NCBI GenBank assembly: GCA_947448675.1
Contig: CANFOR010000002.1
Coordinates: 1 to 40,091 of the forward strand
Origin: Betaproteobacteria bacterium
GTDB taxonomy: Bacteria > Pseudomonadota > Gammaproteobacteria > Burkholderiales > Burkholderiaceae_C
Direction of reading: 5' to 3'
DNA length: 40,091 bases
In this document: positions 1-8,820 of the stretch, piece after piece
Position numbering within the stretch: position 1 is the stretch's first letter
Layout: each line of letters starts with the position of its first letter
Translations under genes and position numbers: made by a program
The notes under the pieces: model-generated
The model's database searches: none
What the model was told of the DNA's origin: nothing
Seen by the model: the letters and a program-made list of their open reading frames with translations, nothing else

Positions 1-1811
1 CCCAGCCTTTTAGCCTGTACAACACCAGCGCCACTTACCGTAGCTGGGAGACCAGTGCCTCGGTGGGCAACAAAAACGGCAACCTGGCTTGGTTCATGAA
101 CTTTGAACACACTGACAGCCAGGGCCAGCCGCTGACCTTTGCCACACGCCTGCTCTCCAGCGGCACCAACAGCAGCGCAGGCACGCCGGTTAGCGGTGCG
201 GTGCTGGGCAACAACAGTGCCAACGCACCCTGGACCATCATCGGCACCGGCACGCAGTACCACACCCAGCAAGACCACATCAAGGCCAAGCTGGCCTACG
301 ATGTAAGCCCCACGGTGCGCGCTAGCTATGTGCTGGGCCTGTGGCAAAACAACTCCACAGGCCTGCCCAGCAGCTACCTGAGCAATGCCGCTGGCCAGAG
401 CGTGAGCAGCGGTGCCATCAACATCAATGGCAAGGCCTATACGGGCTCGCAAGCCCTGACGGGCGGCGACTTTGCTGTGACCCAGCAAAGCAGTTCGCAC
501 GCCATACACGGCCTCTCGCTCAAGAGCCACACCCAAGGCGTATTCGACTGGGAAGTGGCCGCCAGCTTGTACGACTACAGCAAAGACCAGCTGCGCCAAA
601 ACGCCAGTAGCAACAGCTTTCCCAATGCCACCAGTGGCGGCGCAGGCACCCTGGCCGACGGCGGCGGCTCAGGCTGGAACAACCTGGCCCTGCGCGGCAC
701 TTGGCGGCCCGGCGCAGACAGCGCTGCCGCCAAAGATGCCAAGAGCCCACACGTAGTGGACTTTGGCTACCAGCAAGACCACTACACCCTGCAGTACCGC
801 ACGTCTAGCATCACGGGCAACTTCCTCACTGACCCTGCAGGCAGCACGCTGAGCAATGTGGGCGGCAACACCGCTTTGCAAAGCCTGTATGCGCAAGACA
901 CCTGGGCTTTTGCGCCGCGCTACAAAGCGGTGCTGGGCCTGCGCGCCGAGCAGTGGACGGCCAGCAATGGCAACACACAAATTTTGAACGCCACGCCCGC
1001 AGTGAACACCCAGTGGCCGCAGCGTACCGAGCGCTTTGCCTCGCCCAAGGCCGCGCTCTCATACCAGTGGGCTGCAGACACGGTGCTCAAGGCCTCGCTG
1101 GGCCGCGCGGTGCGCATGCCCACCGTGAGCGAACTGTATGGCGGCACCTCGACCACCAATGCGCGTTTCATCAACGACCCGAATCTGCAGCCCGAGAAGT
1201 CATGGACGGGCGAGCTCAGCGCCGAAAAAGACCTGGGCACCGCCTTGTTGCGCCTGACCTATTTCCACGAGAACACGCGCGACGCGCTGTACTCGCAAAC
1301 CACGTTGGACCCGGTGGCTTTGGTCAACGTGAGCCGGGTACAAAACATTGGCCGCATCGAAACCCAGGGCTTGGAGCTGGCCTACAACGCCAACGACGTA
1401 TTCACCAAGGGCTTGGACCTGAGCAGCAGCCTGACCTACGCCCATTCCATCATTAAAGAGAACAGCGGTTTTGTGGCCACGCCCGGTGACACCATTGGCA
1501 AGCAGCAGCCCAACATCCCCCAATGGCGCGGCACCGTGCTGGCGGGCTACCGCTGGAATGCGCAATGGACCAGCAGCCTGGGTGTACGCTACAGTGGCAA
1601 CCAATACCGCACGCTGAACAACGCCGACGTCAACGGCATGGCCTACCAAGGCGTGAGCAAGTTTTTGGTGGCCGACCTGCGGGTGCGCTATCAAGTGAAC
1701 AAACAATGGAGTGCGGCTTTTGGCATCGACAATCTGAACAACGCCCAGTACTGGAACTTTCACCCCTATCCCCAGCGCAGCTACAACGCCGAGCTGAAGT
1801 TTGACCTTTAA
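1..1811 (+). CDS. TonB-dependent outer membrane receptor, 3' part (5' end outside window)
   Basis: The reading frame is open from the window edge (first full codon at base 3), giving about 602 residues of C-terminal protein without the plug domain. It is rich in alternating polar/hydrophobic strands with Asn, Ser, Tyr and Gly, as expected for an outer-membrane beta-barrel. The conserved receptor block PTVSELYGG followed by NDPNLQPEKS is present around base 1120-1200, and the protein ends in strand-like residues (SYNAELKFDL). TonB receptors import metal complexes or siderophores using ExbBD-TonB energy. The next two genes are copper-protein families, so copper (OprC/NosA-like) is the most likely substrate. 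That is inferred from neighbours, not from residues. The GTG at base 63 is internal, not the start. Confidence 0.88.
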   Translation, partial: QPFSLYNTSATYRSWETSASVGNKNGNLAWFMNFEHTDSQGQPLTFATRLLSSGTNSSAGTPVSGAVLGNNSANAPWTIIGTGTQYHTQQDHIKAKLAYDVSPTVRASYVLGLWQNNSTGLPSSYLSNAAGQSVSSGAININGKAYTGSQALTGGDFAVTQQSSSHAIHGLSLKSHTQGVFDWEVAASLYDYSKDQLRQNASSNSFPNATSGGAGTLADGGGSGWNNLALRGTWRPGADSAAAKDAKSPHVVDFGYQQDHYTLQYRTSSITGNFLTDPAGSTLSNVGGNTALQSLYAQDTWAFAPRYKAVLGLRAEQWTASNGNTQILNATPAVNTQWPQRTERFASPKAALSYQWAADTVLKASLGRAVRMPTVSELYGGTSTTNARFINDPNLQPEKSWTGELSAEKDLGTALLRLTYFHENTRDALYSQTTLDPVALVNVSRVQNIGRIETQGLELAYNANDVFTKGLDLSSSLTYAHSIIKENSGFVATPGDTIGKQQPNIPQWRGTVLAGYRWNAQWTSSLGVRYSGNQYRTLNNADVNGMAYQGVSKFLVADLRVRYQVNKQWSAAFGIDNLNNAQYWNFHPYPQRSYNAELKFDL

Positions 1812-1819
1812 GGCTTGCC

Positions 1820-2434
1820 ATGAAAACCTTCACATGCCCTTCCACACCGCCCTCCACACCTCCTTCGCTCGCTCTTAAAAAGATAGCTGTCTACGCATTA
1901 TTGGCGGGCGTTACCGCCGTTTTGAGTGGTTTTTTAGCACCCGCCAGCGCGCATATTGTGTTTGACAACCCTGTCGCCGTTGCGGGCAGCAATTACAAAG
2001 CGGTTTTTAGAATCGGCCACGGCTGCGGCAACTCGCCTTTGAAGCAACTTGTGGTCACTATTCCTGCCGGTGTTCAGGGTGCCAAGCCAATGCCCAAAGC
2101 CGGTTGGAACTTGGAGATCGTGCGCGAAAAGTTGGCCACGCCCTATGTCGAATATGGCCGCACGATCAGCGAAGACGTGCGCCGCATCAGCTGGACAGCC
2201 AAGAGCAAAGACGACTACTTGCTCAACGACTGGTTCGACGAGTTTGTGCTACGGGCCAAACTACCCAGCACACCCGGCATGCTGTACTGGAGCGTAGCCC
2301 AGGTTTGCGAAGAGGGCCGCATGGACTGGGCCCAGGTGCCCACGCCCGGGCAAGACCCCAAAAAGCTGAAAAGCCCCGCTGCCACCTTAGACGTGCAAGC
2401 GGCCCCCAGCGGCAGTGCCGAGCATCACCATTGA
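1820..2434 (+). CDS. YcnI-like DUF1775 copper-binding periplasmic protein
   Basis: 204 residues, starting 8 bases after the receptor stop. A signal peptide runs to about Ala44 (motif APASA), so the mature protein would begin with His45 (HIVFDNP). Known YcnI/DUF1775 proteins bind copper through such an N-terminal His together with a conserved Trp. The domain follows with the typical blocks GHGCGNSP, VTIPAGV, ISWTAKS and DWFDEFVLRA, and the C-terminus ends in EHHH. With the PCu(A)C gene directly downstream it probably takes part in periplasmic copper handling. The hydrophobic core of its signal peptide (residues 18-33) is encoded by a copy of the 48-base interspersed element at 1871-1918. The family call is confident; the exact role is not. 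Confidence 0.85.
   Translation: MKTFTCPSTPPSTPPSLALKKIAVYALLAGVTAVLSGFLAPASAHIVFDNPVAVAGSNYKAVFRIGHGCGNSPLKQLVVTIPAGVQGAKPMPKAGWNLEIVREKLATPYVEYGRTISEDVRRISWTAKSKDDYLLNDWFDEFVLRAKLPSTPGMLYWSVAQVCEEGRMDWAQVPTPGQDPKKLKSPAATLDVQAAPSGSAEHHH
1871..1918 (+). repeat. 48-base interspersed element, copy 1 (in YcnI-like gene, sense)
   Basis: Begins GCTCT, 7 A/T-rich bases, ATAGCT, then ACGCA at positions 23-27; the second hairpin GGCGG-GCGTTA-CCGCC has perfect arms and is followed by GTTTT. It is translated as ALKKIAVYALLAGVTA in the signal peptide. Confidence 0.82.
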
Positions 2435-2441
2435 GCCTTTT

Positions 2442-2993
2442 ATGAAACGATTGCTGCGCTATTTCACACCCCGCCAAGCCCAGGCGCGCACCAGCATGCG
2501 CGCGCGCAACTACGCCGTTGTTGCTTGCGCATTTTGCACAGCCCTGCTCAGTCTGCTTCTGACCACTGCGCCGCCTGCCAGCGCGGCCTTGGCACCCACG
2601 CCTGCCGCCGTGCGTGTGCAGGCCGCCTGGGCTCGCGCCAGCGTGCCGGGGCAAAGGGCCAGCGGGGCCTTTATGACGCTCACCGCCAAGGAGCCCCTCA
2701 CTTTGGTGGCAGTATCGTCCCCGATGGCGGGCGTGAGCGAAATCCACAACATGAAGATCGAAGGCGAGGTCATGAAAATGCGCCGCCTGCCACAGGGCCT
2801 GGACCTGCCCGCGGGCCAAGCCGTGCAACTCAAACCCGGCAGCGTGCACCTGATGCTGATGGACTTGAAAGCGCCTTTGCAAAAAGACGCTCACGTGCCG
2901 TTGACCCTGGTCTTTAAAGACGCGCGCAACGTGCAAAGCACGCTAGAGCTGCAAGTGCCCATTGGCCTGGCCGCGCCCACGGTCTTGGAGTAA
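2442..2993 (+). CDS. PCu(A)C-family periplasmic copper chaperone
   Basis: 183 residues from ATG 2442; the frame is open further upstream (GTG 2415), but that would overlap the previous gene. A long N-terminus with a hydrophobic signal segment (about residues 25-48, ending APPASAA) precedes a domain with the copper ligands of the family. The pattern H-x-M then a second Met about ten residues on is seen in IHNMKIEGEVMKM, and the H-x-M ligand in SVHLMLMDL. PCu(A)C proteins deliver Cu(I), for instance to the CuA site of cytochrome oxidase. The operon-like order receptor, DUF1775, PCu(A)C supports a copper acquisition or delivery path from the outer membrane to the periplasm. Confidence 0.9.
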   Translation: MKRLLRYFTPRQAQARTSMRARNYAVVACAFCTALLSLLLTTAPPASAALAPTPAAVRVQAAWARASVPGQRASGAFMTLTAKEPLTLVAVSSPMAGVSEIHNMKIEGEVMKMRRLPQGLDLPAGQAVQLKPGSVHLMLMDLKAPLQKDAHVPLTLVFKDARNVQSTLELQVPIGLAAPTVLE

Positions 2994-3025
2994 GCTGTAG
3001 GCACAAATACAGCAGGAGAAAGCGC

Positions 3026-3775
3026 ATGACCGACGCAGCAAATGGTTTTGGCAGTTTTGGCAAATTGGTTCCGGGTTTTGACTTTTTGCAAAACCTGAGC
3101 GGCGCGGCCAAGGCCAGCCCCGCCAACATGCCGCCCCCAATGGGCAACTGGCTAGCGCCCAGCATCAATATCGAAGAGCTCGACAAACGCATTGAAGAAC
3201 TCAAGGCGGTGCAGTTTTGGCTCGACCAAAACGCCAACGCGCTCAAGGCCAGCATCCAAGCGCTAGAGGTGCAAAAAATGACCCTCACCGCGCTCAAGGG
3301 CATGAACTTCAGCATGGCCGATATGGCCAAGGCTTTTACGCCGCAGGCGGCGAGTGCCCCCGCCAGTTCCGCGACAAGTCCAACGGCCAGCAGTGCTGCT
3401 GCGAACGCAAATGCCAGCTCGCCCCCCAACACCGAAGCGTCCACTGCAGGCAGCGCAGCAGCAGCCGTGCCCGATGCCGCAGCCAAAGCAAGCGCTGCGC
3501 CCGGCGTGGTTGACCCCGTGCAATGGTGGGGCGCGCTCACGCAGCAGTTTCAAAGCATTGCCGCCAGCGCCATGCAAGACGCTGCCAAACACAGCGCAGC
3601 TGCAAGTGGAACGGCCCATGCAAACGCTACAAAAAAAGGAGCTGCAAACGCACGCCCGGTGCGCGCTAGCGCCAAAAACACAAAAAAACCCGCACGCAAA
3701 GCTAGCGCACCCATAGCTGCCAAAACCAGCGCGCCCAAAGCCAGCACGGCCGCTCAACGCCGCAAGGCAACTTGA
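3026..3775 (+). CDS. phaM: PhaM-like polyhydroxyalkanoate granule regulatory protein
   Basis: 249 residues with a good ribosome site (AGGAG) before ATG 3026. Residues about 45-90 hold the PhaM signature: SINIEELDKRIEELKAVQFW followed by ALKASIQALEVQKMTLTALKG, a coiled-coil helix. The C-terminal third is rich in Ala, Lys and Pro, resembling histone H1 (AKNTKKPARKAS). In Ralstonia, PhaM activates PHB synthase and tethers granules to the nucleoid through such a basic tail. A copy of the 48-base interspersed element (3626-3673) encodes 16 residues of this tail, beginning ATKKGAANA. The stop overlaps the next start (TGATG). The call is by motif recognition; no pha synthase gene is in view. Confidence 0.8.
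   Translation: MTDAANGFGSFGKLVPGFDFLQNLSGAAKASPANMPPPMGNWLAPSINIEELDKRIEELKAVQFWLDQNANALKASIQALEVQKMTLTALKGMNFSMADMAKAFTPQAASAPASSATSPTASSAAANANASSPPNTEASTAGSAAAAVPDAAAKASAAPGVVDPVQWWGALTQQFQSIAASAMQDAAKHSAAASGTAHANATKKGAANARPVRASAKNTKKPARKASAPIAAKTSAPKASTAAQRRKAT
3626..3673 (+). repeat. 48-base interspersed element, copy 2 (in phaM, sense)
   Basis: GCTAC, seven A, GGAGCT, ACGCA at positions 23-27, second hairpin GGTGC-GCGCTA-GCGCC. Translated ATKKGAANARPVRASA in the basic tail. Confidence 0.82.
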
Positions 3776-5070
3776 TGAAACTCTTCCCCAGCGCGCACGC
3801 CACCCACCCGCAGTGGCGCATGGCGGCCGCCCTGGTGCTGGCCCAGTTGCGCGCACAGATGGCCTTGCCCAGCTATGCTGCGGCGCCGTCATTAGGCTTG
3901 CTCTACATCACCGACCACTACGCTGCGCAGGCCCAAGAGATTTTGGATTTTTTGAGCGCCGAGCTGCCCGAGGTGACCGACTGGTCTGGCACCGTGGGCG
4001 TGGGTGTTGCCGCCAACAATGTGGAATATTTTGACGAGCCCGCACTCAGCCTGATGCTGTGCGCACTGCCCGCCGAGCAGTACCGCGTGTTTTCGGGCGT
4101 CGCGCCCCTGGGTGGCCTGAACACCGGCGCGTTTGAAGCGCATACCGCACTGATCCATGCCGACGGTCACACGCCCGACTTGACCGACTTGATTGCCGAA
4201 CTGGCCGGCCGCACGCACAGCGGTTACTTGTTTGGGGGGCTGGCCAGCAGCCGCAGCCACACAGTGCAATTTGCCGTGGGCGGCAATGGCAATATCAAGG
4301 GCCAGGGCGCGGCGCGCGGCGTTTTTGAGGGTGGCATGAGCGGTGTAGCCTTTGGCGCGGGCGTAGGCTTGCTCTCGCGCGTTACGCAGGGCTGTCAACC
4401 GGTCTCAGGCACGCGCAGCATCACCGCCTGCGAGCGCAACCTGGTGCTGGAGTTAGACGGCAGGCCCGCGCTGGACGTGCTGCTGGCCGACCTGGGCGTG
4501 TCGCTTGACCAACCGCGCGCGGCCCTGGCCAAGGTGCGCGCCACCTTGGTAGGCTTGTCCGACGCTGCACGCGGCATCGCGGGCGACAGCATCAACAAGG
4601 CCGGGCAATTTGGCCCCGATGTGCGGGTGCGCCACATCGTGGGCCTGGATCCCGCGCGCCAAGGCGTGGCCATTGCCGAAACGGTGGAGCCGGGCATGCG
4701 CCTGGCCTTTTGCCAGCGCAACGCGGCCACTGCGCGCAGCGACTTGGTGCGCGTGTGCGCCGAGATCCGTGAAGAACTAGAACCCGAAGAAATGGCGCTG
4801 GAAACCGCCAATGCCCTGGCCTTGCCCGAGGCCCAGGCTAGCGCCCACCCGGCGCGGCGTATTGCTGGTGCGGTGTACGTGAGCTGCTCTGGGCGCGGTG
4901 GCCCGCACTTTGGTGCGCCCAGTGCCGAGCTGCAAATAGTGCGCCGGGCTTTGGGCGACGTGCCCTTGGTGGGTTTTTTTGCAGGCGGCGAGATTGCGCG
5001 CCACCACCTGTATGGCTACACCGGTGTGCTCACCGTGTTTACCGACGCCGCGGCGGGCCCAGCGCACTAG
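3775..5070 (+). CDS. FIST-domain (FIST_N/FIST_C) sensory protein
   Basis: 431 residues from ATG 3775, which shares one base with the phaM stop, so the two genes are probably translationally coupled. There is no signal peptide and no output domain. The sequence matches stand-alone FIST proteins: an N-terminal part with LLYITDHYAAQAQEIL, TGTVGVGVAANNVEYFDEPA and GYLFGGLASSRS, and a C-terminal part with AGAVYVSCSGRGGPHFG, IVRRALGDVPLVGFFAGGEIA and YGYTGVLTVF. FIST domains are proposed small-ligand sensors in signalling proteins, but the ligand is unknown. It ends 4 bases before the convergent NADH dehydrogenase stop. The family is clear, the function is not. Confidence 0.82.
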   Translation: MKLFPSAHATHPQWRMAAALVLAQLRAQMALPSYAAAPSLGLLYITDHYAAQAQEILDFLSAELPEVTDWSGTVGVGVAANNVEYFDEPALSLMLCALPAEQYRVFSGVAPLGGLNTGAFEAHTALIHADGHTPDLTDLIAELAGRTHSGYLFGGLASSRSHTVQFAVGGNGNIKGQGAARGVFEGGMSGVAFGAGVGLLSRVTQGCQPVSGTRSITACERNLVLELDGRPALDVLLADLGVSLDQPRAALAKVRATLVGLSDAARGIAGDSINKAGQFGPDVRVRHIVGLDPARQGVAIAETVEPGMRLAFCQRNAATARSDLVRVCAEIREELEPEEMALETANALALPEAQASAHPARRIAGAVYVSCSGRGGPHFGAPSAELQIVRRALGDVPLVGFFAGGEIARHHLYGYTGVLTVFTDAAAGPAH

Positions 5071-5074
5071 CGCA

Positions 5075-6421
5075 CTAATGCAGCTTGACGTGCGGCTCGG
5101 TGCGCCGCGTTAGAAAACGGGCGAGCGTGTCGAGCGCTACTTTGGCAAAACCGTGCAATGCGTATTCGTGCATTTTGTAGAGCGACACATACATTAAACG
5201 CGCGAACAGGCCCTCAACAAACAAACTGCCGCCGACCAGGCCACCCATCATATTGCCTACGGTGCTGTATTCACCCAAGGAGACCAAAGAGCCGAAGTCG
5301 CGGTAGCGGTATTCGCTGGGCGCTCGGCCGGCCAGGCGCTGCTGAATTTGCCGCGCCAAGTGCGACGCTTGTTGGTGTGCCGCCTGGGCCCGAGGTGGTA
5401 CCAAGCGTGTGCTGTTGGCGCTGCCGTCGGGCCAGGGGCAGGCCGCGCAGTCGCCGATGGCGAAGATGTTGTCATCCAGCGTGGTTTGCAGCGTGGGTCG
5501 CACCTGCAATTGGTGGATGCGGTTGCTCTCTAAGCCACCCAGACCTTGCAAAAAATCAGGCGCTTTCACGCCTGCGGCCCACACCACCAACTCGGCGGCA
5601 ATATGCCGCCCGTCGGCAAGGCGCACGCCGTCCGGCAAGACCTCGGCCACCTTAGCGTTGGTGTGCACCGCCACGCCCAATTCGCGCAGCAATTTTTCGG
5701 TAGCAACTGAGAGCCGCTCAGGCAGGGCGGGCAAGATACGGGGCGCAGCTTCGATCACATTGACCTGAATATCTTTGTCGGCATTCAAGTGGTCGAGCCC
5801 ATAGGCCACCACTTCTCGGGTGCTGCGGTGCAGCTCGGCGGCCAGCTCCACGCCGGTTGCGCCTGCACCAATGATGGCCACATGCAATTGCTCGGGGCGC
5901 AGCGGCTCGGTTTGCGTGTTGGCCCGAATAAAGGCGCTGAGCATGCGGCGGTGAAAGCGCCGTGCGTCGGCTGCGCTTTCAAGCTTCATCGCGTAGGGGC
6001 CGACGCCGGGGGTGCCAAAGTCGTTGCTCTGGCTACCCACGGCAATGACCAAAGTGTCGTAGCCTAGGCGGCGCTCGGGGGTAATGCTTTGGCCGTCGTC
6101 GTCGATGTAAGGTGCAATGCTGATCTCACGCAATGTGCGGTCCAGGCCGGTCATGGCACCCAGGCAGCTGCTAAAGCCATGCCAATGCGCTTGCGCCAGC
6201 ATGTCGACCTCGTGTACGCCCATGTCCATGCTGCCAGCGGCAATTTCGTGCAGCTTGGGCTTCCAGATATGGGTGCGGTTGGCATCAACCAAGACCACAT
6301 GGGCGCAGGCTTTGCGCCCGCGCCGCGCTCCCAGCTTGTTACCCAAGGCGGTGGCAAGCTCTAGGCCTGCAGCGCCGCCTCCGACGATGACGATGCGGTG
6401 GAGTGGTGTATTTGCGCTCAT
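5075..6421 (-). CDS. ndh: Type II NADH:quinone oxidoreductase (NDH-2), FAD-dependent
   Basis: 448 residues. It has two Rossmann dinucleotide folds: the FAD motif IVIVGGGAAGLELATALG near residue 10, and the NAD(P)H motif HVAIIGAGATGVELAAEL near residue 180. The FAD-binding C-terminal block IFAIGDCAACP is near residue 320. The tail (SLYKMHEYALHGFAKVALDTLARFL) is the amphipathic membrane-anchoring helix typical of NDH-2. The enzyme passes electrons from NADH to quinone at the inner membrane face without pumping protons. It is transcribed toward the FIST gene and divergent from the LplT-PlsC gene. Length and motifs are normal. Confidence 0.92.
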   Translation of the reverse strand: MSANTPLHRIVIVGGGAAGLELATALGNKLGARRGRKACAHVVLVDANRTHIWKPKLHEIAAGSMDMGVHEVDMLAQAHWHGFSSCLGAMTGLDRTLREISIAPYIDDDGQSITPERRLGYDTLVIAVGSQSNDFGTPGVGPYAMKLESAADARRFHRRMLSAFIRANTQTEPLRPEQLHVAIIGAGATGVELAAELHRSTREVVAYGLDHLNADKDIQVNVIEAAPRILPALPERLSVATEKLLRELGVAVHTNAKVAEVLPDGVRLADGRHIAAELVVWAAGVKAPDFLQGLGGLESNRIHQLQVRPTLQTTLDDNIFAIGDCAACPWPDGSANSTRLVPPRAQAAHQQASHLARQIQQRLAGRAPSEYRYRDFGSLVSLGEYSTVGNMMGGLVGGSLFVEGLFARLMYVSLYKMHEYALHGFAKVALDTLARFLTRRTEPHVKLH

Positions 6422-6513
6422 GGGCTATAGCCTACCACTGGGCAAGCCCTGGCTTACGATGTCACAGTCTGCCGTCACAATCTAAGCTAACGACTATTTG
6501 CCGAGACTTTTAT

Positions 6514-8421
6514 ATGCGCAACACTTCCAGCACTCCCGCACATGAACATCCCAACCAATTTGCGCTCTTGAAGCAAAAGCGGTTTGCGCCTTTTTTCTGG
6601 ACGCAATTCTCTGGTGCAGCGAATGACAATTTGTTCAAATTCGCGTTTACGGTGATGGTGACCTACCAACTCAGTGTGGACTGGATGCAACCGGCGATGG
6701 CGGGCTTGATAATTGGCGCGCTGTTCATTCTGCCTTTTCTATTGTTTTCTGCCACTTCCGGCCAGCTCACCGATAAGCTCAACAAAACGGTGATGATTCG
6801 CTTTGTTAAAAATTTAGAAGTGCTCATCATGCTGATTGCGGCTTTTGGGTTTATCACCGCAAATGCCGCTGTGCTGTTGCTCTGCACTTTTTTAATGGGG
6901 CTCCACTCCACGCTGTTTGGCCCTGTTAAGTTTGCATACCTGCCCCAAGTGCTGAGCGAACGCGAACTAACCGGCGGCAATGGCATGGTGGAGATGGGCA
7001 CTTTTGTAGCCATTTTGCTGGGCAATGTGGTGGGCGGCATTATTGTGGCGATTCCTGAAACTGGCCACCGTGATATAGCCATCGCTTGCGTGGTTTTGGC
7101 CTTGTTCGGCCGTGCGGTTGCGCAGTACATACCCAGTGCACCGGCTACCGACCCTGGGTTGAAAATCAATTGGAATCCCGTCACCGAAACCTGGGCCAAT
7201 CTGAAACTGGCGCATGGCAACTTGGTTGTGTTTCGTTCTTTGCTGGGCATAAGATGGATGTGGTTTTTTGGCGCCGTGTTTTTGAGCCAGTTTCCCAGCT
7301 TTGCGAAAGAGGTTTTGCATGGTGATGCCCATGTTGCCTCGTTACTCTTGGTGGTATTTTCGATTGGCATTGGCACTGGCTCTTTGCTCTGCGAAGTACT
7401 TTCTAAACGCCATGTAGAAATTGGCTTGGTGCCGCTTGGCGCTATTGGTATGAGCGTGTTTGCCATCGACCTTTACTTTGCTTCGCGCAGCATGCCTGCT
7501 TCTGAAATCATGGGCCTGGATGCATTCATGGCACAGCACGCGCATTGGCGTGTGATGGCAGACTTATTTTTACTCAGTCTGTTTGCCGGGCTGTACAGCG
7601 TACCCATGTATGCGCTGATTCAGCTACGCAGCGTAGCGTCGCACCGTGCACGCATCATTGCGGCCAACAATATTCTAAATGCGCTGTTCATGATTGCCAG
7701 CTCCATCATCGCTGGTGCTCTGCTAGCTTCACAATTTACGGTGCCGCAAATTTTCTTATTCGTTGGAATTGCCAACGCAGTCGTTGCTGCCTACATCTTC
7801 TTGATCGTGCCGGAGTATTTGCTGCGTTTTATAGCCTGGTTGCTCTCGCACTTGGTTTACCGCTTCAAGATTCGCGGCGATGAAAACATTCCCACCACAG
7901 GTGCGGCGATTTTGGTGTGCAACCAGGTGAGTTTTGTAGACGCCATTTTGCTGATGGCGGCCAGCCCAAGGCCCATTGTGTTTGTAATGGACCACCGTAT
8001 TTTTAAATTGCCGATCTTGGGTTGGCTATTCAAGCTGGCCAAAGCCATCCCTATTGCATCACATAAGGAAGACCCAGAGGCTTATGTAACGGCTTTTGAA
8101 CGCGCCGCGCAGGTGCTTCAAGCTGGTGACTTGTTGTGCATCTTCCCCGAGGGTGGCATTACGCGCGACGGCACCTTGCAAGAGTTCAAAGGCGGTCTGA
8201 TAAAAATTTTAGAGCGCCAGACTGCTCCTGTGATACCTATGGCATTGCAGAACCTGTGGGGATCTTTCTTCAGCCGCGTCGAGAAGGGTAGCGCCATGGT
8301 GCGGCCGTTCAGACGCGGCCTCTGGAGCCGCGTTGGCTTAAATGTTGGTACGGCCCTAACGCCTGGGACAGTGTGCCCTGCGGGATTACAGGAGCGAGTT
8401 GCTGCTCTGCTTACTAGTTAA
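6514..8421 (+). CDS. LplT-like MFS transporter fused to PlsC acyltransferase domain, catalytic His replaced
   Basis: 635 residues from ATG 6514; the longer open frame back to 6403 would run into the ndh start. Residues about 15-440 are a 12-helix transporter with LplT traits (FSGAANDNLFKFAF, STLFGPVKFAYLPQ), matching lysophospholipid flippases. Residues about 450-635 are a PlsC-type glycerolipid acyltransferase with FPEGGITRDG at 544-553. The H-x4-D motif reads N-Q-V-S-F-V-D, with Gln471 (codon CAG at 7924) where the catalytic His should be and Asp476 kept. Unlike E. coli Aas there is no AMP-binding domain. Expected role: importing lysophospholipid and re-acylating it. The second step is doubtful here because of the missing His. 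Confidence 0.87.
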   Translation: MRNTSSTPAHEHPNQFALLKQKRFAPFFWTQFSGAANDNLFKFAFTVMVTYQLSVDWMQPAMAGLIIGALFILPFLLFSATSGQLTDKLNKTVMIRFVKNLEVLIMLIAAFGFITANAAVLLLCTFLMGLHSTLFGPVKFAYLPQVLSERELTGGNGMVEMGTFVAILLGNVVGGIIVAIPETGHRDIAIACVVLALFGRAVAQYIPSAPATDPGLKINWNPVTETWANLKLAHGNLVVFRSLLGIRWMWFFGAVFLSQFPSFAKEVLHGDAHVASLLLVVFSIGIGTGSLLCEVLSKRHVEIGLVPLGAIGMSVFAIDLYFASRSMPASEIMGLDAFMAQHAHWRVMADLFLLSLFAGLYSVPMYALIQLRSVASHRARIIAANNILNALFMIASSIIAGALLASQFTVPQIFLFVGIANAVVAAYIFLIVPEYLLRFIAWLLSHLVYRFKIRGDENIPTTGAAILVCNQVSFVDAILLMAASPRPIVFVMDHRIFKLPILGWLFKLAKAIPIASHKEDPEAYVTAFERAAQVLQAGDLLCIFPEGGITRDGTLQEFKGGLIKILERQTAPVIPMALQNLWGSFFSRVEKGSAMVRPFRRGLWSRVGLNVGTALTPGTVCPAGLQERVAALLTS

Positions 8422-8428
8422 AAGAGGC

Positions 8429-8797
8429 TCAAGCTTCTGGATCTTCATCAGCCAAACTGCCCAGATGAAAACACAGACCACCCATGAGCAAGGAAACAGC
8501 GGCCAGGCTAATGGCCAAACGCTTGCCATGCCAAAGTGATTTGAGCCAGGTGTGCAACTCTACCGTGAGCACGGCTTGGGTACCCCCAATGCGTTTCAAC
8601 TCATAGAGTGCTCGCGCTTGCTCTTGAGCAGACAACCCAAATGATTGACCACCAACCATGCTGTATGCGGTGTTTTGGTCTTCTGAATTAGTGCTGGCCA
8701 AGCGATAAACCACTGCTGCACTCAGCAGCCCCACCGAGAGGATGAGCATACCGGCTTTGCGCCAGTTACCTTGTAGCCATTGAGGCCAGTGGATCAT
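8429..8797 (-). CDS. Small two-helix membrane protein of unknown function
   Basis: 122 residues with no recognised family. It has a hydrophobic helix at about residues 15-33 (AGMLILSVGLLSAAVVY) and another at about 93-112 (LAISLAAVSLLMGGLCFHL), with a polar central part between them that would lie on one side of the membrane. The C-terminus is acidic (SLADEDPEA). It lies 23 bases downstream of the cyclic-nucleotide-binding gene on the same strand and is probably cotranscribed with it. It converges with the LplT-PlsC gene, leaving only 7 bases between stops. Confidence 0.7.
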   Translation of the reverse strand: MIHWPQWLQGNWRKAGMLILSVGLLSAAVVYRLASTNSEDQNTAYSMVGGQSFGLSAQEQARALYELKRIGGTQAVLTVELHTWLKSLWHGKRLAISLAAVSLLMGGLCFHLGSLADEDPEA

Positions 8798-8820
8798 GTT
8801 TTTGCGAATAAGTGGGTTAA

